Source: Gymnothorax reevesii (Eukaryota; Chordata; Actinopteri; Anguilliformes; Muraenidae). From it: DNA of 64,000 nt. A program made the translations under genes and the position numbers. The DNA lies in contig CM056574.1 in assembly GCA_029721435.1 (NCBI GenBank), positions 4,291,001-4,355,000 on the forward strand, in the 5' to 3' direction. The notes beneath the pieces were generated by a model. The model was given only the letters and a program-made list of their open reading frames with translations, did not search any database and had not been told where the DNA came from. Each line of letters opens with the position of its first letter. Position 1 is the stretch's first letter. Positions 21,836 to 32,469 of the stretch are shown here, one piece after another.

Positions 21836-23074
21836 TGTGAGGTAGCGATCAGGAACCAAATGCGAGGACACGGGATAGCAAAAAAAGGAGCTTTATTGAG
21901 CGAGGGGGGTAAACCCCGCAGGGCAGTTGGCAACAGTGCAGAATCCGCAATCCAAAAATCTAATTCCAATGGGGCAGAGCAGAGTTCGTAAACAGGGCAG
22001 CAATCACCAAAATCGTAGTCAGCCAAAATAGATCCGGTACACAGGCAAAGGTTTCTGGGAGAACCAAACTCATAAGCCAAAGGACAGTCAGAATCGTCAT
22101 CGGGGCAGCAATCCACAAAATTGAGGTTGGGCAGAAAAAGGTCAAAACACACAGATGCAACAATAATTTAAAAGGACAAACCAAAAATCAGTTGTCGGGA
22201 AATCCAGTCAGAATCAGTGACTCAATGAATACAAGGCAAGAAGAAAAGCAGCACAGGTAAGCACGGGAAACGATCTGACAGAGAATGGCAGTAAAAAGAC
22301 ACTTAATATACACATCACATGGGGAGAATCACAGGTGCAGGAAGTCAGACTGATTACAAGGGGATGGCATATGAGGAAGAGCCTAATCACATGAAATTGG
22401 CCAAAGCCAAAACGCGGACAGGGAACACGAGACATTCCTATGAACAAACATACGGCTCCAGTCACGGAGTTTCTAACGTGCATAGATTAATGAGAAACAG
22501 GACAGCGCGATCAGGTGTGAGCTTTCAGAGAAAATGCAGCAAAGGTAATCAGGGAGAGCAAAGAGGCGGAGACTAGAACTGGGCAAGTGCTGAGAGCTTG
22601 TTAATCAATTAGTAGGTGCAACTATACAAATCCTTGGTGCTCATTAGTAAGTTAGTATTATATACACGGTTAGTTGTTGTTAGTAATCTCAGGAGAAAAT
22701 AATAAACTGTTAGTATTGTTAGTAGATAGAAAAGAAGAGTGAAGCCAGCAAACGAGATCGGAAGGAAGTTTGAAAACCAGAATCCAATAAATCACCCGAA
22801 GAGTGAAACACAAGACTGGGGCTAAACTAGCAGGCGAGACGAGAGACCAGACGGGGGCGACAAGTGCAATGCAAAATGGAAAACATGAACTGGAATGTGA
22901 CTATGGCAAAATGTAAAACATGAAAAGTAAACTAAGACAAAACATAACAAATCAAAGTAACCAAATCCTAACACGTTAAGCAAAGACTAGTCAGACATAG
23001 TAAAGGGTCAGGAAAACAATAAAACAAATGTCAAAACATGACAAGGTCAAGGCAGAAATGGCAGAATCATAACG
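21836..23074 (-). repeat. 3' LTR of chromovirus E
   Basis: 1,239 bp. Sense strand begins CGTTATGATTCTG (a TG to CG change; the 5' remnant keeps TGTTATG) and ends CTACCTCACA. A purine tract, GGAGGGGGAGTAA on the sense strand, directly precedes it at 23074-23090. The same LTR family recurs as a solo LTR at 47571-48716 and a fragment at 58785-59018. Confidence 0.8.
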
Positions 23075-23124
23075 TTACTCCCCCTCCTATGAAAGGCCTC
23101 CTGGCGTTTCCCCAGGCTTGGGAT

Positions 23125-23610
23125 GCGTAGCGTGAAAGTCTGAAATCAAAGTCTTATCCAGAACGTGCCATGCAGGCACCCAGCTGCGGTGTTCAGGACC
23201 GTAGCCTTCTCAGTCGATAAGGTATTGAAGTCCACGACCTCGTCGACGGCAGTCCAGCAGAGTTCGCACTGTGAAGGCTTTGCCTCCATCGATGATGCGG
23301 GCGGGTGGTGGGGGATCAGGACCAGATGACAGGGGGTGGGTAACAGCAGGTTTAACTTGGGACATATGAAACGTGGGGTGAATTCTTAGCAGGGACAGGG
23401 GAAGACGGAGGCGAACAGCCGTGGGGCTAATGATTCTTTCAGTAGTGAAGGGGCCTAGAAATCTGGGGAATAGCTTGCCCCCGTTACCTCTCAAGGGAAT
23501 GTCCTTCGCAGATAGCCACACGCGTTGCCCAGGCTGGTAGGATGTGCGTCTTTTGTCGGCACAAGCCTTTCTGCGTGCCACCGACCTGAGCAGCGCCTCA
23601 CGTGTGGTTC
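23125..23610 (-). pseudogene. Chromodomain end of chromovirus E
   Basis: RTSYQPGQRVWLSAKDIP, GGKLFPRFLGPF and LLRIHPTFHMSQVKPA form the integrase linker. The chromodomain follows: AFTVRTLLDCRRRGRGLQ, then a single stop in YLID*EGYGPE where a Trp is expected, then [15 protein letters not shown]. It is otherwise intact. Confidence 0.8.
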
Positions 23611-23827
23611 TTTAGGTACCTTAGCAACGGCGCATGAACTCACGGGCAGAGGGAACAGCCACCTCTTCCTCCTGGCAGGGAAATATGCGTGGTTGATAGC
23701 CTAGGCAAGCTTGAAAAGGAGAGAGTCCAGAAGCAGCAGAGGTGTGACTGTTAATCGCGGATTCTGCCCAGGGTAATTGATGACTCCAGGACGAGGGGTT
23801 CTTAAAACATAAGCATCTAAGAACGGT

Positions 23828-24646
23828 TTAAATGCACTGGTTGACTCGTTCGGTCTGGCCATTGGTTTGTGGGTGGAAGCCGGAGGAAAGACTAACAGTG
23901 GTGCCAAGAGATTTCCAAAATGATTTCCAAAATTTGGCTGTGAATTGGGGGCCGCAGTCAGAGGTGATGTCGGAGGGTATACCATGTAATCTGATAACGT
24001 GTTGTATAATGAGAGTGGCGGTTTCTTGGGCAGAAGGAAGTTTACTGAGGCGAACAAAGTGAACGGCCTTGGAGAATCTGTCAACTATGGTGAGAATGGT
24101 GGTGTATTGGTTGGAAGGGGGCAGACCAGGAATGAAATCTAATGCGATGTGTGACCAGGGACGGTGAGGTGTAAATAGGGGTTGCAATATACCGTGAGGG
24201 GGCTGGTGAGATACCTTACCCTGGGCACAGACCGAGCAGGCAGTGACATAACCTTGAACGTCTTGCTTAATTCCAGGCCACCAAAAACAGCGGGTAATGA
24301 AGTCCAGAGTTCGGCGAATGCCTGGGTGACATGAGAGGTTAGAGGAGTGCCCCCAGTCCAGGACACGGGGGCGCAAACTGGTAGGCACAAACAGACCGCA
24401 GGTATGACATGAGCTTGGTGCGGCAGACCCATTCTGAGCATTTCTAACCTCATTTTCAATGTTCATCGCAATAGCATTTATGAAGGTCTCCTGGGGTAGA
24501 ATGGTGTCAGAACAGGGGGGATCTTTTTCGGTTTCGAAACATCGTGAAAGAACATCAGGCTTGACATTTTTGCTGCCTGGACGATACGCGAGGTGAAAGT
24601 TAAATCGGGAAAAGAACAGGGCCCACCTGGCTTGACGGGGATTCAC
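23828..24646 (-). pseudogene. pol: RNase H tail and integrase of chromovirus E
   Basis: 272-codon open stretch. It opens with the RNase H end ([18 protein letters not shown], then [13 protein letters not shown]). The integrase keeps its zinc-binding segment, with His in LEWGHSS-like and SCHPGIRRT blocks and Cys in [10 protein letters not shown]. The catalytic core follows with [35 protein letters not shown] and a final NGQTERVN carrying the Glu. All three catalytic acidic residues appear present. It ends by frameshift near VNQCI; the tail resumes at 23701-23800 in another frame. Confidence 0.85.
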
Positions 24647-25625
24647 CCTTTTAGCAGATTGGAGGTACTCAAGGTTCTTGTGGTCGGGCCAGACTAGGAA
24701 TGGCAGTTCTGAACCCTCCAGCCACTGCCTCCACTCCTCCAGCGCTAACTTGACGGCGAGCAGCTCTCGGTTGCCAATGTCGTAGTTGCGTTATGCTGGG
24801 GAGAGGCAACAGGAGAAGGCGGCACATGGATGGATCTTGTTATCCTTGGGGGCTCTCTGGGAAAGAACAGCACCTACTCCCACGTTGGACGCGTCGACCT
24901 TGACCACAAACTGGAGGGAGGAATCAGGGTTGGTCAGTATGGGGGCATTGGTAAAACGTGCCTTGAGAAATGAAAATGCCGATTCAGCCTCAGGAGACCA
25001 GTGGAATTGGGTTTTGGTGGACGTGAGGGCAATGAGGGGGGCAGCAATGGAGCTATAGTTACGAATGAATCTTCTGTAGAAGTTAGCGAATCCTAGGAAG
25101 CGTTGCAGGGACTTACGATCTGCAGGTTCGGGCCAGTTCACAACTGCTTCAATCTTGGCGGGGTCCATTTGAATTGAGTCAGGTCCGATGACCAATCCTA
25201 AGAACGAGGTAGAAGAAACCGAGAACTCACTTTTCAGCCTTGACGAAGAGACGATTTTTCGCACGACGGACATGGTCGTCCTGGGACTAAGAGAAAATCA
25301 AAATGTCATCGAGGTAGACAAAGACAAACTGGTTAATCATATCACGTAGGACATCGTTAACTACACTCTGGAAGACCGCTGGGGCGTTGGTAAGCCCGAA
25401 GGGTAAGACTAAATACTCCCAGTGGACGGTAGGGGTATTGAAGGCGGTCTTCCACTCATTGTCTTCCTGAATACGGACTAAATGGTAGGCATTACGGAGA
25501 TCCAGCTTGGTGAAAATCTTGGCTCCTAGAAGAAGGTCAAATGCAGTATTTATCAGGGGTAATGGGTACCTGTTCTTGACTGTGATTTCATTCAGGCCTC
25601 GGTAGTCAATGCGGGGACAAAACAT
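24647..25625 (-). pseudogene. pol: RT-RNase H of chromovirus E
   Basis: The RT palm is readable from [18 protein letters not shown] through [16 protein letters not shown] and [13 protein letters not shown] to the catalytic YLDDILIFS at 25290-25300, where the frame stops. The connection and RNase H resume at 24791-25273 ([49 protein letters not shown]). A stop follows before the [14 protein letters not shown] segment. The fingers upstream of PRIDY are missing because of the LTR-RT deletion. Confidence 0.85.
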
Positions 25626-26672
25626 TACAAATCAAAGTAACCAAATCCCAATACGTTAAGTGAAGACTAGTCAGACATAGCAAAGGGTCAGGAAAACAAT
25701 AAAACAAATATCAAAACATGACAAGGTCAAGGCAGAAATGGCAGAATCATAACAGTTAGTCGTTGTTTAATTAAATGTGTTTTAAAATTGTGTCTGTCAT
25801 CCCTTGCTGTCGTAAATGTAACAACAAATTTGGGCCATAACAGTAATCAACTGGTCCCCGAGGCTTACAGGCAAAAATTTAGGAATTCTCGCAAGGAAGC
25901 CAGCCAAACTCATGTAGAATTTGACAGGTTGAAGGAACAGTTGTTTGATCAGTGGTGTAATTCCATGAAAGCTGAAAAAGATTTTGACAGAATGAGGCAA
26001 TTTATCCTGGTTGAGGAATTCAAAAGGTGTATCCAGCCTGATATTAAGACTTTCCTTGAGGAGAAACAAGTCATTACTTTGCAAGATGTTTCCACCCGGG
26101 CTGATAGTTATGCATTAACTCATAGGACTTCTTTTGTCCAAAAATCCACTTTTTCTAAATTTTAAAGCAAGTCTCAGTCCAAGACTTCTTCTATTAAAAC
26201 TTCTAATGATTGCAAGGCCATTTCTGAGAGGAAACCTTCCTGTGAGAAGCAATCCTGGAATTCTTTACCGTCTGTGTCTTGCTAATACTGCAAAAAGCAA
26301 GGTCACCTTATTGCTGAGTGTAATGCACTCAAGGAAAAATAACAATGAGAAGAAATCAAGCCAACTCCTTTCACTAAGAAAGAATCTCTTGTATTAAAGG
26401 CCAGTTTGCCTGATCATCTACCTTCTGTGTCTGATTCTGTTATGGAGGGTTTTGAGCCATTCATCACCGATGGTTTGGTCTCACTTTCATGTGATTGTTC
26501 CTCATCTGCTCCTGTTCAAATTCTGAGGGATACTGGGTCTTCCCAATTTCTTATTCTTGCAGATATTCTGCCTTTCTAAGACAAATCGTCTACTCAGGCT
26601 AGTGTCCTTTTTCAGGGAGTAGAATGTGGTTTTATTAGTGTACCTCTCCAAAATGTTCATCTCAAATCAGGC

Positions 26673-27284
26673 TTGGGGCTCTATCTTTCACACTGCCCTA
26701 CCCGTTGCCACTACCCGCTACCCATGAATTACGCATTTAGCAGCTTCCACTATCCCGAAACGGTATTTTGCGCCGACTCCCTTATTTGCACCTGTAGGTG
26801 TGCCCGTGGGCGTGTTTATGCACTTTCCCTACAATTGCCATCTTGACCACACACGTCAGGGAAAGCGTATAGCAGGTCGTCAAACCACCCACTACCCATT
26901 TTGGTTTTTACAAGAGCCTGCCCAGGCGGCTTCAATGAGCGTCCACTTGGACACATGTGGACGTGCACATGCGGCTCCACTTTCCAAATTTACTCGCCGA
27001 TAAAAAGCCACCTTCCTTTAGCCTCAGTTGAACCCCTGAGAAAATGGCAGAAATAGTACTACATCACCTTGATCGCCAGTTAAACAAGTCGACATGGTCA
27101 ACAACATCCCCCGCCAATCGTGTGCTTCTTATTTTCGAACTCCATCAAGGCCTTGTCCTATCTGTAACAGTTTCTGAGAAAAGTTGTCCCCTTCTCTCAG
27201 ACGGACGCACACACGTACGGACGGACGGACGGACGGACGGAGGTCAAACCTATATCCCCCTCCCACTTCGTGTTGGCGGGGGAT
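26673..27284. other. Unassigned stretch with GGAC-tailed repeat
   Basis: Element A stops at about 26672 in unrelated sequence. The rest shows no convincing gene. At 27199-27241 there is an ACACACGTACGGACGG-type run followed by CCCCCTCCCACTTCG, a form also related to 6640-6700 and 59580-59780. An open frame at 27044-27286 runs through this repeat and is probably not a gene. Confidence 0.5.
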
Positions 27285-28333
27285 AATAATATAAGGCGCC
27301 CAGAGCGCATGTACCGCCAGTGCACCAGCCACCTGGGCCTTTCAGGTAAGTCTTTATGGTTTGTAATTTGTTTCAATCATTTTTTTCGCTTTTATAAATA
27401 ATATATAATTATTATATTTAATATACAGTACAGGCCAAAAGTTTGGACACACCTTCTCATTCAATGCGTTTCCTTTATTTTCATGACTATTAACATTGCA
27501 GATTCTCGCTGAAGGCTTCTGCACAACACAACTGATGGTCCCAACCCCATTGATAAGGCAAGAAATTCCACTAATTTACCCTAACAAGGCACACCTGTGA
27601 AGTGAAAACCATTTCAGGCGACGACCTCTTGAAGCTCATCAAGAGAATGGCAAGAGTGTGCAAAGTATTAATCAGAGCAAAGGGTGGCTACTTTGAAGAA
27701 AATAGAATATAATACATGTTTTCAGTTACAGGTATTTCACACTTTTTTTGTAAAGTACATAATTCCACATGTGTTCATTTATAATTTTGATGCCTTCAGT
27801 GAGAATCTCCAATGTAAAATAGTCATGAAAATAAAGGAAACGCATTGAGTGAGAAGGTGTATCCAAACTTTTGGCCTGTACTGTATATTATTTGTACATA
27901 AAATAATATTCTAAAATTATAATAATTTATATAAATAATTATAATAAATAATAATAATTATATTTCCCACAGAACGAGAATGTGCGACAAAACTGCACCT
28001 CTCCCGTCAGGTAGTGACGGTAGTATGTCACCTGGTAGCAGATGATGTAGACATCGCTGCCAGCTGTCCGTATGCCTTGCCCGTTGCTGTTAGGGTTACT
28101 GTGGCACTATTTTTCTTTGCTAGTGGGTCATTCCAACACCCACTCAACTCAATTGGAGGCATGACCCAATCTGCCGTAAACTCTGCTATAACTGCAGTCA
28201 CTGCCAGCATAGTGCGACATGCCTGTAGGTACATCACTGGCATCCCTGTGACACCCGAGAGACATCGCAGCCTGATTTTTTGGCAAGATATGGGTTCCCG
28301 AGGGTTCTGGGTGCTGTCGACTGCAGAAACAAT
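27285..28333 (+). pseudogene. Harbinger (HARBI1-like) transposase remnant, two exons
   Basis: Exon 1 (about 27285-27345) ends in TTTCAG|GTAAGT, a perfect donor. Exon 2 begins after TTTCCCACAG at 27972. The reading frame joins across the intron (HLGLS, then ERECATKLHLSRQVVTVVC). Exon 2 continues with the Harbinger signature VALFFFASGSFQ and SQSAVNSAIT-like helices to VTASIVRHACRYI. A one-base shift in the T run at about 28277 separates this from the catalytic block GFPRVLGAVDC, whose Asp is the first acidic residue of the DDE triad. The gene is then cut by a Tc1-like fragment at about 28334. A PIF/Harbinger transposase would cut and paste its own element. Confidence 0.75.
27426..27883. mobile_element. 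Tc1/mariner MITE in the Harbinger intron
   Basis: 458 bp bounded by inverted repeats of about 65 bp that begin CAGTACAGGCCAAAAG and include GAAGGTGT and AAAGGAAACGCATT-type blocks. TA dinucleotides flank both ends (27424-27425 and 27884-27885), the expected Tc1/mariner target duplication. No transposase. Confidence 0.9.
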
Positions 28334-28580
28334 ATAAGGTACACCTGTGCACTAATCATGGTGTCTGATGAGCATCTTGATGTGGCACACTTGTGAGGTG
28401 GGATGGATTGTCTCAGCAAAGCAAAAGTGCTCACTATCACACATTTAGACAGATTTGTGAACAATGTTTGAGAGAAATGGTAATATTGTGTATCTGGAAT
28501 GAATTTTAGGTCTTTGAGTCAATCTCATGACAAATGGGAGCAAAAACAAAAGTGTTTCGTTTATATTTTTGTTGAGTGTA
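28334..28580 (-). mobile_element. Tc1-like DNA transposon end fragment
   Basis: One terminus of a common fish Tc1-like element: the region ends at 28580 with TTTTTGTTGAGTGTA and includes GGGAGCAAAAACAAAAGTG. The other end is missing. It truncates the Harbinger exon. Confidence 0.65.
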
Positions 28581-29920
28581 AATCTGGATACAAAAGCCAA
28601 GCGGGTACCATTCAAAAAGATTTTTGGGGTATTTAAAAGTATTTTCCCATTGGATAGAACAGACATGCATACCGTATTGACTTTATTATACACAATATCA
28701 TGTTTTACACCGAAAGTTGAACATTTATCTATACATTATACGTAAAGTTTTTGCATCACTGCATCTGACTGAACTGCATTGTTCAGCTTTTTTGTCAGCA
28801 ACCGAAAAACCATCTGAAAGGATTCTGTTGAGTGATCAATTATTTGTCCGGATTCTACCAACCCACTTCAGCAGTGTATGCCGCGGCTTTTAACAGCGTT
28901 TCCTTCTGTCAGTGCTTCTAAAGCCGCATTCACACCGGACGCGAAACAAATTTTTCGCACGACCGATCACATTCAAAGTCAATGCCAAAACGCTTAACCC
29001 TGTTGATATTTGCACGGTTTACGACGTGAGAGCAGCCATTCAAATTAACCTTACTAGAAAAATAAACAATAAATTTGATTGGTTGATTCATTTTCATTTT
29101 AATCAAAAAAGAACGGAAACCAAATTTAAAGAGCTGAAATATTTCTTGGAAAAAAATATTGTTTTATTTCACACATTTGAAGAATGTGTAACAAAATTTT
29201 TTTTTTTGAATTTTTAAAAAATTCGATCGGGAAGTCTGTAAATTTGGGGTTTAAAAAGTGGTTTTGGCACTCGAGAAACTTGATTTCTGGCTAGTTTGTG
29301 AAACGATCGCCAATCCCCGTTATATGCAAATTGGCAACCCCTACGTCATCGAACGGAGTCGTGCTGAAGGCAATGTCATCAGTGACCAGTGGCTGCACCT
29401 AAAACAACACACATTGAGTGAGTCGATCGAACTTCATTCCCATCCCCAACCACGAGCGATTTCCATGTGAATTTAAAAATCAAGCTTGCTTTCAGGAGAA
29501 AATATCAACACTTACATGAAGGAAAGTATCGTGATCACAGTAGAAAATGAAATTAGGTATCCACTTCGCCTTTTACCCGTGCTTTCAGGACGAATTTGCA
29601 CCCCTGCATCGTGCTGAGATGCTGCATCGCGCATCGAGCTGAGATGCACCGATACATTGCATGTGAATTAGAGCTGGTACCGTAGCTGCCCTATTGTAGG
29701 CCAAGTAAAAATAAAAAGGCGTTTTTCGCCTGGTTTTTTGTCCACTAGTCGGGCGATTTTTTTCTTTCTTTCTTTTTGTCTGAGCTACCTGTATTTATAA
29801 TTTTCTCTACTACATCACTTCCCGAATCAAACAAAATGCGATCAGGTTCAGTACTGGTCCTGGTAGTCAAGTTCAGATTATACATTATTGTTGCAGAGTA
29901 TGTCCTAAACTGAGACAGTA
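28581..29920. other. Unassigned AT-rich stretch
   Basis: No gene supported. At about 28920 there is GCCGCATTCACACCGGACGC, which resembles the terminus of a DNA transposon, but I could not find a convincing matching inverted end. An open frame at 28912-29217 has no recognised domain. Confidence 0.4.
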
Positions 29921-29923
29921 GGC

Positions 29924-30061
29924 TAACCCAACTAAGTAACTAACGAAGTAACTAACCAAGTAACTAACTAAGTAACTAATAAACTAACCAACTAACTAAC
30001 CTACTAACCATAACAATATTGGATGTACAGGCGAACTGATTAAATAAATAAATAAATAAAT
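29924..30061. repeat. Low-complexity tandem repeats
   Basis: Irregular runs of AACTAAGT/AACTAACC units at 29924-30012, then an AAAT run at 30041-30061. Confidence 0.8.
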
Positions 30062-30221
30062 CGGATGTTATTTTATTTGGTTATTTATCGTCAAAGACTG
30101 TCAAAGGTAGCCCATTTGGGCTACTGGATCGCTGTTGTGGCAACTCTGTGACAAATCCCATTATCATGATGCAGTCAAGTGATTCCCAAGTGATGTTGTT
30201 GTTGAACTCATGGACTAGTTC

Positions 30222-30500
30222 ATGCGAAAAAAAAACAACACGTTATCACTACTACTGCTTTCTTCAATGGCGTGCTCAAATCAACTTTCCTGCCCGACAC
30301 CTCTGGAATTTGAGGTCGACAAGGAAGAAGCAAATGGTTTTTTTGAAGGAGATTGTCAGGACTCGCCGTTCGAGTATGAAGAGGTGGAATCCGAGTCAAA
30401 TGAAGACGAGATATCAAGTGATGACGAACATGACAACTCAGTGCTTGAGGAGGGTGAGAATGAGGCCAATGACGGAACTGGGGATGAGGGGTATGAACTT
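30222..30500 (+). pseudogene. Acidic open frame, possible P2X7-tail-like N-terminus
   Basis: A plus-strand frame rich in Glu/Asp/Ser (TPLEFEVDKEEANG, YEEVESESNEDEISSDDE). It could be an acidic leader such as the one that precedes the Cys cluster in P2X7-tail-like fish proteins (compare LQFEP at 47,340), but the Cys cluster itself is not here. It runs directly into a reverse-strand THAP start at 30499-30597. I do not recognise it with confidence. Confidence 0.35.
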
Positions 30501-30597
30501 GGTCTTTGGCTTTGCTCGGAAATCCGTAAAAACTCGCCGATTTGTCTTTGTCTGTGGATATCCAGCTACAGCCTCCAACAACACAATTTGTCGGCAT
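30499..30597 (-). pseudogene. THAP zinc-finger N-terminal fragment
   Basis: Reverse strand gives MPTNCVVGGCSWIS followed by SASFYGFPSK. This is the first part of a C2CH THAP domain: the C-x4-C pair near the N-terminus and the F-x-x-FP motif. After KAKDQ similarity ends, either at a weak donor (GTTCAT) or at a rearrangement, since the acidic plus-strand frame abuts it. THAP domains bind DNA and occur in many transposases and their host derivatives. A GGTCACGTGACC palindrome lies about 130 bp upstream of the start (30724-30735). Confidence 0.7.
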
Positions 30598-30799
30598 TTT
30601 GCTGAATCTACGCTAAAACGCAGCTTTTTCTACGATCCGTAGTGTGTTCAATTGTATTTCGCGCTGATTAATGGCGACCTGCAGTATCGACTACTAACAG
30701 TGATGTCACACCTTTGACCTGCTGGTCACGTGACCGTGCACTAATTTTTCAGAAAAAGGACGTCTAGGGTCGCTCAAAATGGTCATACTTAACTCTTTT

Positions 30800-31500
30800 T
30801 TTTTTTAAAAACGGAAACATCATAAAATTAAATGCATTCGATTTACATATTCTATAGATATTAAATATTAAGTATGCACCGTTTCGTACATTTTTAAAGA
30901 CATTAAAATGTATCTATTTCAGCTCTTTAAAATGCCACGATGGTGATACTGAAAATCCCACCGTCTCCATTTTCAAAAGGGACCTTCCTCATCCCACCAA
31001 CAACACACACAGCAAATATCAATTTTACCCTTTGAGCGCTGAATAAAATTTCAAGGGATTAAAAATGTTGCCACATGATAGGTTTTCAGCAGCATCTTGA
31101 TTTTGATATTTTGCATTATTGGTCAACTATAGTTGCCTACAGCACTGAAAGGGTTATCATTGGTTTCCCCTGAAATCAGCAGGAACAAAATTCATGCTTG
31201 CTGCTGTGGTGGCCATATTGAAAATCGCAGCCCGCTCATTTTCAAAAGGCCTTCTACTGGCCACTAGCACAGACAGCAAATATGAAATTGATGAAATTTA
31301 AATTAAAGATGGCTTCCATGGTAGTCAGATTGAAAATGGGAGTGCAACCATTCTTGAAGGTAAGCTTCCTCTATCCATTATCAATATACACACCAAATAT
31401 AAACTTGATCGGATCATTTTTTTCCCTTGACATCAATGGAAACCAAATTCAAGATGGCTGCCGTGGCAGCTGTATTGAAAATCACAGGAACGGTGACAGT
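30800..31500. repeat. Diverged internal repeat block
   Basis: The phrase built on CAAGATGGCNGCC ... ATTGAAAATN ... CATTTTCAAAAGG followed by CACACAGCAAATATNAA recurs at about 30935, 31210, 31310 and 31450. This indicates an old tandem repeat of roughly 120-270 bp. No coding function is supported. Confidence 0.55.
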
Positions 31501-32469
31501 GCAAATGACACACCAGCTCTCGGTGGCTGAGACCTGCCCGTAGCATGCTAATGGCTCTTTTTCTCTCTCCTGTGTCACAAGCCCTTCCATTCTCTTGATG
31601 CAGTAGCTTTTTTTCGTTTTTTTTGATGGGTATTGACCGCACCCAAAAGAACAAGTCAAGTGTCACTGAACACATCACAAACAGCTGAATGTATGTTATT
31701 ACTGAAGTGCTTGATGCGTTCACATGGCGCAGGTCAGGATTACAATACCACATGCTTTAATTTATTTCCACTCGTGCCTCATTGGAGAGGCAATAAAAAT
31801 CAATCGATTCTTCAATTTGCCACAAATAAAGTACATACCTCACCGTTGTGTTTTTAATAATACTAAGTATATATTGTGCCATGTTCTCTCCAATGTCATC
31901 ACGCACTATAAAGACTCAGAGCTGCTATCTCAGTCAAGTTAGGTGTCACACAATAAGAGTAAAGAGATTCCAATACCTGTGACACATATTTCTGAGAAAA
32001 TACTTAATGATCATTCTTTTCCTTCAATCATTTTTTATTTCATTTATTTTTCTGTTGAAATTTTGTATACAAAGAGGATGAACAAAGGCAATAATTCATA
32101 ACAGAGGTTGTCAGTATCAGTGGAGGGCACTGCAGTAATACAGGAGTCGGGGGTACGCTGAATTATCATTGGACATCCTACGTGAGCACTGCCATTGCAT
32201 CATCATTAGTGGTAGATTGAGACATTTTTTTTTGGAAGAATCCAATTAACAACAAAACTGAACTTTTCTGACCTTCATTGGAACGCCGGATTGAGACGTC
32301 AGTAACAGGAATTGCAACAGCTGAACCAAAAGTTGGCCACCCAGCTGTATGCCTGATCCTGTGAATATTTAAAGCAACTTTTTTGTGAAAATCTCTACCC
32401 AAAATTGAGACATTAATAGAGCTTCCCCGCTGTATGAATTCTTCAGAGACTCCTTAAATCAGCTGGTGC
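31501..32469. other. Unassigned AT-rich stretch
   Basis: I see no gene, element end or tandem repeat here. Confidence 0.5.

Larger units (their letters stand above)
21836..25754 (-). mobile_element. Chromovirus E, 5'-deleted, inside solo LTR D
   Basis: Reverse-strand Ty3/Gypsy element of a second sushi-like family. Its complete 3' LTR is 21836-23074 (1,239 bp). Only 130 bp of the 5' LTR remain (about 25625-25754), fused directly to RT. Gag, protease and the RT start are therefore deleted. GTTAG at 21831-21835 and at 25755-25759 is a perfect 5-bp target duplication, so the deletion happened after insertion. The fusion lies in GACAAAACA, which also occurs in the LTR. Confidence 0.85.
21433..25842 (+). 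repeat. Solo LTR D (Gmr1 family) split by chromovirus E
   Basis: LTR halves lie at 21433-21835 and 25755-25842. The left half begins TGTAATGTGAAAAGAAG and has the TATATAAGG promoter block; the right half ends GGGCCATAACA. GTAA at 21429-21432 and at 25843-25846 is a perfect 4-bp target duplication in gag of element A, and the gag frame continues in register across it. Confidence 0.85.
12355..26672 (+). pseudogene. gag: Gag-protease remains of Gmr1-like element A, split twice
   Basis: Gag is spread over 12355-12880, 21290-21432 and 25843-26672. The first piece has the SAP-like N-terminus (KKKDLLQIASILGLSDVK), a charged coiled-coil with stops, and the capsid start RLVPPFLENDVDQYF. It is cut at 12880 by chromovirus B; the capsid resumes in register at 21295 (FEMAKKEHWTMML). 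It is cut again at 21432 by solo LTR D and resumes in register at 25847 (QLVPEAYRQKF), followed by a SCAN-like helix set, a broken zinc knuckle and a protease motif ILRDTGSSQ. Everything after about 26672 is lost. Several stops show it is dead. Confidence 0.85.

Noticed and set aside
28912..29217. 101-codon open frame
   Set aside because: No recognised domain, low-complexity Phe/Lys-rich end, and located next to transposon-end-like sequence. No support as a gene.
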